From NCBI GenBank assembly GCA_026398575.1, contig JAPLSP010000727.1, forward strand, positions 1 through 34,968: a stretch of 34,968 nucleotides of DNA, read 5' to 3'. Source of the stretch: Candidatus Sumerlaeota bacterium (GTDB lineage Bacteria > Sumerlaeota > Sumerlaeia > JADFCT01). This document shows, in pieces, positions 30,039-34,968 of the stretch (positions within the stretch are counted from its first letter, which is position 1; each line of letters begins with the position of its first letter). The position numbers and the translations under genes are program-made. The notes below the pieces were generated by a model. It worked only from the letters and a program-made list of their open reading frames with translations, did not search any database and was not told the DNA's origin.

Positions 30039-30265
30039 GAATGATTATTGAGTCAGAATGATATTTGAGTCAGAGTAATTTTAAGGGCAGGATGGACTAG
30101 AGACAGGATGAATTAGAGACAGGATGGATTAGAGACAGGATGGATTAGAGACAGGATGGATTAGAGACCGGATGGATTAGAGACAGGAAATATTGAAGAG
30201 AGGATAAATTTATCCTGTCTCTAATTTATCCTGACATCAATATTGAGAATCATCCTGTTTTTCCA
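30039..30265. repeat. 16/17-bp tandem repeats with inverted partner array
   Basis: 17-bp units (GAATGATTATTGAGTCA) drift into 16-bp units (GACAGGATGGATTAGA), about six copies to 30188. The segment 30205-30265 carries the inverse (TTTATCCTGTCTCTAATTTA, then ATCCTGTTTTT). The whole ~295-bp gap between the GT39-like gene and hisI is this structure, with no gene. The final T-run could act as a terminator. Confidence 0.9.
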
Positions 30266-30332
30266 TCATTCTGTTATAACAGCACGCAAGCTTATAAGGA
30301 TGCTTATTCCAAAGATATGAAAGGGAAAGGCC

Positions 30333-30740
30333 ATGACTCAGATGGCGGAAGATCTTAACTTCAGCAAACTGCGCAGGACTTTCAGCGCGCCGGACGCGCC
30401 GGCTTGCGTGACGGCGGTGGTGCAGGACGCGGATAATGGCGAAGTGCTGATGGTGGGACATGCGAATCTTGAAGCGGTGCGCCATATCATCGAAACGCGT
30501 CAGCTGACGCTTTGGTCCACTTCGCGCAAGGAGCTATGGGTCAAGGGGCTGACGTCGGGCAATACCTTCGAGGTGGTTGAAGTTCGCGTGGACTGCGATG
30601 GCGATGCGATTTTGCTGAAGGCGCGGGGCGCGGGGCCGATGTGTCATACGGGGACGAGGAGCTGTTTTTCGGATGATAAGCGCAATCTGAAGATTGAACT
30701 CCAAACACCACCTGAAGGTGGAACTACGAGCGCCACCTAA
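30333..30740 (+). CDS. hisI: Phosphoribosyl-AMP cyclohydrolase
   Basis: 135 aa. It catalyses the third step of histidine synthesis, opening the purine ring of PR-AMP. Family blocks seen: VLMVGHANLEAV, LWSTSRKELWVKG, the metal site VDCDGDA (D87, C88, D89, D91) and GPMCHTGTRSCF (C104, C111). No HisE domain is fused. ATG at 30333 has AAAGGGAAAGG just upstream. Oddity: the last ~13 residues (LQTPPEGGTTSAT) and the stop come from the 25-bp hairpin repeat at 30705-30752, so the repeat has replaced or extended the natural C-terminus. Other his genes are not in the window. The response-regulator gene follows after 36 nt. Confidence 0.92.
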   Translation: MTQMAEDLNFSKLRRTFSAPDAPACVTAVVQDADNGEVLMVGHANLEAVRHIIETRQLTLWSTSRKELWVKGLTSGNTFEVVEVRVDCDGDAILLKARGAGPMCHTGTRSCFSDDKRNLKIELQTPPEGGTTSAT

Positions 30741-30752
30741 AGGTGGAACTAC
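30705..30752 (-). repeat. 25-bp-period hairpin repeat, two units (CCACC-TTTA-GGTGG stem)
   Basis: Units at 30705-30727 and 30730-30752; read on the minus strand, the second is GTAGTTCCACCTTTAGGTGG plus CGC. It is the same family and the same 25-bp period as 18495-18542, but one stem pair is changed on both sides. It forms the end of hisI and most of the gap to the response-regulator gene. Confidence 0.85.
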
Positions 30753-30776
30753 TAACGCTCCAAACGGGAGGCATTC

Positions 30777-31487
30777 ATGAAAGTCTTGGTTGCGGAGGAT
30801 GATGATCACATCCGGAATGGATTGATCGAGATTCTCGAAAACGAAGGCTATCAGGCGATCCCCGCGCGCGATGGTCCGTCGGCGCTGGCGCTGTTTGCCA
30901 GCCAATCGCCGGACTTTATCTGCCTCGATATCATGATGCCGAAGATCAGCGGTTATGACGTGTGCCGCGAAATCCGCAAGCGCGGTTCGACGATCCCGAT
31001 CATTTTCATCACTGCAAAAACCGAAGAGGTGGATCGCGTCCTGGGACTGGAGCTGGGCGCGGATGACTATATTCTCAAGCCCTTCGGAGTGCGCGAAGTG
31101 CTGGCCCGCATCCGCGCCGTGACGCGGCGCTGTCTTCAGACGCGCGCCGCCGCAGTGGCGGGTAAAGAAGGAGGCGAGCTGACGTCCAAGCCGTTCCGGC
31201 TGGGCGATCTGGAAATCCTGCCCTCCGAACTGCGGGCGCGCCGCGGCAAGGATACCATCGAGCTGAGCTTGCGCGATTTGAAAATCCTCGAACTCTTCCA
31301 CCAGAATTCCGGGAAGGTCCTGGACCGTTATGCGATCTTCAGCCAGGTTTGGGGGTGGGATCACATCCCCAACAGCCGCACGCTGGATCAGCATATCTCA
31401 CAGCTTCGCAAACGCATCGAGCGCGACCCGAAGCATCCGGCCATCATCCAGACGGTTCACGGGGTTGGATACCGGTATGATGAGTGA
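30777..31487 (+). CDS. OmpR/PhoB-family response regulator
   Basis: 236 aa. N-terminal receiver: acidic pocket E7-D8-D9, phospho-acceptor D51 (FICLDIMMPKISG), the switch Thr in FITAKTEE and Lys in ILKPFG. A ~25-residue linker leads to a winged-helix DNA-binding domain (~145-236: LGDLEILPSELRARRG, ELSLRDLKILELF, SRTLDQHISQLRKRIE, IQTVHGVGYRY). GGGAGG 6 nt before the ATG at 30777 supports the start. No partner kinase is adjacent, so it is an orphan regulator here. The target genes are unknown. Confidence 0.93.
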   Translation: MKVLVAEDDDHIRNGLIEILENEGYQAIPARDGPSALALFASQSPDFICLDIMMPKISGYDVCREIRKRGSTIPIIFITAKTEEVDRVLGLELGADDYILKPFGVREVLARIRAVTRRCLQTRAAAVAGKEGGELTSKPFRLGDLEILPSELRARRGKDTIELSLRDLKILELFHQNSGKVLDRYAIFSQVWGWDHIPNSRTLDQHISQLRKRIERDPKHPAIIQTVHGVGYRYDE

Positions 31488-31529
31488 GGCAAGAGGAGGA
31501 CGATCTCGCAGCGCGGCAAACCGCAACCA

Positions 31530-31669
31530 AATGTAAGATGAAAAATGAAAAATGAGAAATGTAAAATGAGAGCGCATCCCGGCAGCAGGAGTACGCAGCC
31601 CTGCATTCTATGTCTGCCGCGCGCGGTCTCATTTTTCAATTTCTCATTTCTCATTTTGCATTTTACATT
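31530..31669. repeat. Facing AATG-type heptamer arrays
   Basis: Six forward units (AATGTAA, GATGAAA, AATGAAA, AATGAGA, AATGTAA, AATGAGA; 31530-31571). After ~55 bp the inverted family follows (31627-31669, CAATTTCTCATTTCTCATTT and then GCATTTTACATT). Same family as the arrays after surE. They fill the gap between the response regulator and purF, which has no gene. Confidence 0.92.
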
Positions 31670-31766
31670 GATAACAGCGCCACTTTTCGCTTGGATTCCG
31701 CGCGGCTCTTCGCTCATGCTTTCGTCACCCCACCGCAACCTTTTTTCGAGAGCTGTTTTTTAGCCG

Positions 31767-33191
31767 ATGAGCGACGAACATTTTCACGATAATTGCGGGA
31801 TTTTCGGCGTTTTCGGAAATCCGGAAGCCTCTAATTTGGTTTACCTCGGGCTGTATGGGCTTCAGCATCGCGGGCAGGAAACCGCGGGGATTGTTTCATC
31901 CGACGGCCAGCGGCATTATCAATTTCACGGCATGGGCCGGGTCGCAAACGTCTTTCATCGCAGCAATCTGGACCGCCTCAAGGGCCATGTCGCCGTCGGA
32001 CACGTGCGCTATTCGACAACGGGCTCTTCCGCGATGGCCAACGCGCAGCCGATCGCCGTCATCTGCCAGCGCGGACCGCTGGCGCTGGCGCACAACGGCA
32101 ACCTGACCAATGCCGCCGAGCTGCGCGAGGCGCTGGAGGCGCGCGGCGCCATCTTCCAGACGTTCATGGACACGGAAATCCTGTTGCACCAAGTCGCGCA
32201 ATCCACCTCGCTGGATATGCGCGATGCGCTGATCACTTCGCTCTTCAAGCTGCAGGGGTCTTACTCCTTTCTCCTGATGACCCGCGATGCCCTGATCGCG
32301 ATGCGCGATCCGCATGGCCTGCGTCCGCTGGCGCTGGGGAAGAAAGACGGCAGCTGGCTGGTGGCGTCGGAAAGCTGCGCGTTCGACGTTCTGGACGGGG
32401 AGTTTGTGCGCGACGTCGAGCCGGGCGAAATTGTCACGATCACGAAAGACGGCCTTCACAGCGAAAAGCCATTCGCCGCGCTTGGCCGTCATTTTTGCAT
32501 CTTCGAATATATTTACTTCCTGCGGCCGGACAGTTTCGTGGACGGCATGCACGTCTATGAGATTCGCAAGGAACTGGGACGGCAGCTGGCGCGCGAATGC
32601 CCCACCCAGGCCGACGTGGTGGTCGCCGTGCCCGACTCGTCGAACGTGGCCGCGCTGGGCTATGCGCAGGAATCGGGCATCCCCTATGAGCTCGGCCTGA
32701 TCCGCAGCCATTACATCGGGCGCACGTTCATCGAACCGGATCGAAAAATCCGGCATTTCGGCGCGAAGATCAAATACAACGCCGTCCGGTCGGCCTTGAC
32801 CGGCAAGCGCGTGGTCATCGTGGACGATTCGATCGTGCGCGGAACGACGAGCGGCAAGATTGTCCGGATGCTGCAGCGCGCCGGCGCAAAAGAAGTGCAT
32901 TTCCGCGTCAGCAGCCCTCCGATCATCGGCAGCTGCTTTTATGGGATTGACACGCCGACAACCGAGGAACTGATCGCTTCGAACAACAGCGTCGAGGAGA
33001 TTCGCCAGAACATCGGCGCGGACTCGCTCTATTATCTTTCGATCCAAGGCCTGCTCAAGGCCACCGGGCGCAATGACGGCTTCTGCCTGGCGTGCTTCAC
33101 GGGCGACTACTTCGCAGGCCGCCCCAATAATTTCTCGAAAGAAATCCTGGAAAAAGGCAGCAAGGCCTGCGGCGGAAAACTGAAGGCTTGA
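31767..33191 (+). CDS. purF: Amidophosphoribosyltransferase
   Basis: 474 aa. It makes phosphoribosylamine from PRPP and glutamine, the first step of purine synthesis. The short propeptide MSDEHFHDN precedes catalytic C10 of the N-terminal nucleophile glutaminase (CGIFGVFGNPEASNL, LQHRGQETAGI). The PRPP loop is VVIVDDSIVRGTTSGKIV. Cysteines in HFCIFEYIYF, GSCFYGID and FCLACF match the 4Fe-4S ligands of the Bacillus-type enzyme, so the cluster-containing, propeptide-processed form is expected. Start at 31767 was chosen by the propeptide; the ribosome-binding site is weak. Stands alone, convergent with the sulfatase gene. Confidence 0.95.
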   Translation: MSDEHFHDNCGIFGVFGNPEASNLVYLGLYGLQHRGQETAGIVSSDGQRHYQFHGMGRVANVFHRSNLDRLKGHVAVGHVRYSTTGSSAMANAQPIAVICQRGPLALAHNGNLTNAAELREALEARGAIFQTFMDTEILLHQVAQSTSLDMRDALITSLFKLQGSYSFLLMTRDALIAMRDPHGLRPLALGKKDGSWLVASESCAFDVLDGEFVRDVEPGEIVTITKDGLHSEKPFAALGRHFCIFEYIYFLRPDSFVDGMHVYEIRKELGRQLARECPTQADVVVAVPDSSNVAALGYAQESGIPYELGLIRSHYIGRTFIEPDRKIRHFGAKIKYNAVRSALTGKRVVIVDDSIVRGTTSGKIVRMLQRAGAKEVHFRVSSPPIIGSCFYGIDTPTTEELIASNNSVEEIRQNIGADSLYYLSIQGLLKATGRNDGFCLACFTGDYFAGRPNNFSKEILEKGSKACGGKLKA

Positions 33192-33198
33192 GGGTTGA

Positions 33199-33251
33199 GG
33201 CAGAATCATTGAGGGCAGAATCATAATGATTCTGCCCTCAATGATTCTGCC
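33199..33251. repeat. Perfect 53-bp palindrome between convergent purF and sulfatase
   Basis: Perfect 26-bp arms around a single central A. Each arm itself holds the sequence GGCAGAATCAT twice. There is no clear T-run, but the hairpin could end transcription from both sides. It resembles the other repeat hairpins in this window rather than a standard terminator. Confidence 0.9.
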
Positions 33252-33307
33252 TGCATTTATGAGCCGGGGTATGCTTTGGGCTGCGGGCTTCCGGCTGAAT
33301 GTTGAAA

Positions 33308-34780
33308 TTATTGCATTGCATCTTTCAATAGCGCCAGGGTTCGCTGATGGTGCGGCGGGGTGATGGCGCCTTGAAGAATGGGATCTTCGGTTGCGGCCAG
33401 GTGGCGATAGAGCCGCCGCATCAAGTCTTTGCAGACATCCGCATATTCCGGCGCCTTGGACAAGTCCTTCAACTCCCACGGGTCCTTCACCAAGTCATAC
33501 AACTCGATGTGATTGTGATACGCCACCGCGACGTTTTCCGGCGCGACGACGTCCGACATGGCGCGGCGTTGCTGTGACGGGTCCATGAAGAAAGGCGCCG
33601 TAGTGAAATTGGCGATCAATTTATGCGTCTCCGTTCGGACAGCGCGCCGTGGATCGTAATAATCGTGATAGGTCATCTCGGTGAAAATTTCAGCGCGCGG
33701 CGTGTAGGGCTTGCCGTCCAGCAGCGGTAAAAACGAACGCCCCTGCGCGTTGGGCGGAATCGGCAGGCCAAGCAGTTCCATCACCGTGGGAAGATAATCC
33801 ACATTGGAAATCATCTCGGATCGAACCACCCCGCCGTTCCATCCTTTGCGGCCAGGCAGGCGCAACAGGAGCGCGACGCTAACGCCCGGCTCATAGAGCG
33901 AGCATTTGGCGCGCGGCATCGCGATGCCATGATCGGTGGTGAAGATAACGAGCGTGTTTTTCTCGAGATCCAATTCCTTGAGCGCTGCGGCAATCCGCCC
34001 AAACTGCGCGTCCACGTGTTTGAGCGCGCCCTGCAATCCGGCCAGCTCGCGCCGCGTCCCTTCCGTATCGCGCAGATAGCCGGGAATCTCGACGCCGAGC
34101 GCATCGTCGGGTTGAAGATGCGGCCCCGGGAACGAGCTGTCGTTGGGAAGACCGTTCGGCAAATCTTTGTATGGCAGGCGATGCGGCTCGACAAAGCCCA
34201 CAGCCAGGAAAAACGGCTTGTCCGGCTTTTGCCGCAAACTTTTAAGAAGGCCGATGGCTTCGTCCGCGGCTTCGCGCGCCTTCGCCCGCTTCTTATATTC
34301 CTCGTATCCGCATCGCGCAAAGCCGGAACTGGTTTCATGGACGACGCCGACGGCGGCGGTCGAATATCCGGCCTCGCGCAATATCTGCGCCAGATGACGC
34401 TCGCTGGGATTCAGGTCCCAGGCGAAGTTCGCATGGCAAAGCCCCATGACGCCGTTGCTGTGGGGATAGCGCCCGGTGAAGATCGAAGCGCGCGAAGGGC
34501 TGCACGAAGGCGCCGCGCAGAAACTGCGCGCAAAGCGAACCCCCTCGGAGGCAAAAGCGTCGAGATGGGGAGTCTGGACCGTCTTGACTCCATAGCAATG
34601 CAGAAACTGCCCGAGATCATGGCAGTGAACCAGGAGAATGTTGGGGCGGCCGGCGTTTTCCATGATCGGATTTCCTTCGCGAGTGGTCTTGGGCGCGCTT
34701 TGCCCGCGCGGTTCGCTGATCGCTCCCGTCATGCCTGCGGCCAGAGCGCCTTTCATAAACATGCGACGTGATTGCTTCAT
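33308..34780 (-). CDS. Tat-exported sulfatase, heparan N-sulfatase-like
   Basis: 490 aa. The N-terminus SRRMFMKGALAAG is a twin-arginine signal. The sulfatase core starts RPNILLVHCHDLGQ (metal site) and contains CSPSRASIFTGR, in which the Cys is the residue converted to formylglycine. NPSERHLAQILREAGY, VGFVEPHRLPY and FTTDHGIAMPRAKCSLYEPG (metal Asp-His and catalytic Lys) follow. The overall layout resembles N-sulfoglucosamine sulfohydrolase. Role inferred: removal of sulfate from sulfated polysaccharide in the periplasm. A maturase for the Cys is not in the window. The ribosome-binding site before ATG 34780 is weak; an internal ATG (MENAGRPN) would lose the signal. No sulfated-glycan gene cluster surrounds it. 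Confidence 0.88.
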   Translation of the reverse strand: MKQSRRMFMKGALAAGMTGAISEPRGQSAPKTTREGNPIMENAGRPNILLVHCHDLGQFLHCYGVKTVQTPHLDAFASEGVRFARSFCAAPSCSPSRASIFTGRYPHSNGVMGLCHANFAWDLNPSERHLAQILREAGYSTAAVGVVHETSSGFARCGYEEYKKRAKAREAADEAIGLLKSLRQKPDKPFFLAVGFVEPHRLPYKDLPNGLPNDSSFPGPHLQPDDALGVEIPGYLRDTEGTRRELAGLQGALKHVDAQFGRIAAALKELDLEKNTLVIFTTDHGIAMPRAKCSLYEPGVSVALLLRLPGRKGWNGGVVRSEMISNVDYLPTVMELLGLPIPPNAQGRSFLPLLDGKPYTPRAEIFTEMTYHDYYDPRRAVRTETHKLIANFTTAPFFMDPSQQRRAMSDVVAPENVAVAYHNHIELYDLVKDPWELKDLSKAPEYADVCKDLMRRLYRHLAATEDPILQGAITPPHHQRTLALLKDAMQ

Positions 34781-34968
34781 GAGAGTTCATCCCATAGCCT
34801 TGGCTTCCGCATCATAACGTTGCGCGATTGAAATTTAGACAATCAATGATCGTGAAAGCAAGCGGCGTCAGCGGCAAAGTCTAATCAAACCCTGATCTTT
34901 CATCAATCTGGTTGCCCAATAGCATTTTGCGAATCAGATGCAAACCTTTGCCTGATATTAAGCAATCA
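34781..34968. other. Window end, nothing recognised
   Basis: 188 bp upstream of the sulfatase gene, AT-richer than the genes. It likely includes the sulfatase promoter. No open frame, repeat or RNA gene is apparent. Confidence 0.4.

Overview
The window is a moderately GC-rich bacterial chromosome segment with mixed gene orientation and no rRNA, tRNA, CRISPR array or intact insertion sequence that I can see. Several traits point to an uncultured, environmental Gram-negative-type bacterium of the PVC/Sumerlaeota/Hydrogenedentes kind: the futalosine menaquinone gene mqnC, a Tat-exported sulfatase, a pseudopilin-like N-terminus fused to ELWxxDGT repeats, an O-antigen-ligase/TPR protein, and dense REP-like palindromes. 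The taxon is an inference and is not proven here.

Left part (1-11.0 kb): a universal-stress/PTS-EIIA fusion; a CopG-type antitoxin with only the tail of its BrnT-like toxin left; an MrfA/YprA-type repair helicase; an HU-like protein; an orphan adenine-type DNA methyltransferase; and a large soluble hybrid histidine kinase with three exact 444-nt sensor modules, translationally coupled to surE.

Middle (11.3-18.4 kb): nikR, paired REP-like elements, the O-antigen-ligase/TPR protein, a two-gene AAA-ATPase + HNH nuclease module (Septu-like, probable defence) and gpmI.

Right part (18.7-35 kb): FmdB zinc ribbon and a lipoprotein; a small membrane protein; the pseudopilin/ELWxxDGT protein; mqnC; a HEPN-like orphan; a VapB-like antitoxin whose toxin is destroyed; a GT2-methyltransferase fusion and a lipoprotein; a secreted protein; a GT39-like membrane glycosyltransferase; hisI; an OmpR-type regulator; purF; and a sulfatase. 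Cell-surface polysaccharide and core metabolism genes are interleaved with no large operons.

The most striking feature is a set of short tandem repeats, many exactly 7 bp (also 9, 10 and 16/17 bp), reminiscent of the STRR heptamers of cyanobacteria. They lie between genes, often as facing inverted arrays. They also lie in-frame inside gpmI, mqnC, the GT39-like gene and the O-antigen-ligase gene, where they add low-complexity loops. In surE and hisI, repeat sequence supplies the last codons and the stop. A separate 25-bp-period hairpin repeat occurs at two distant loci with a compensatory base-pair change.
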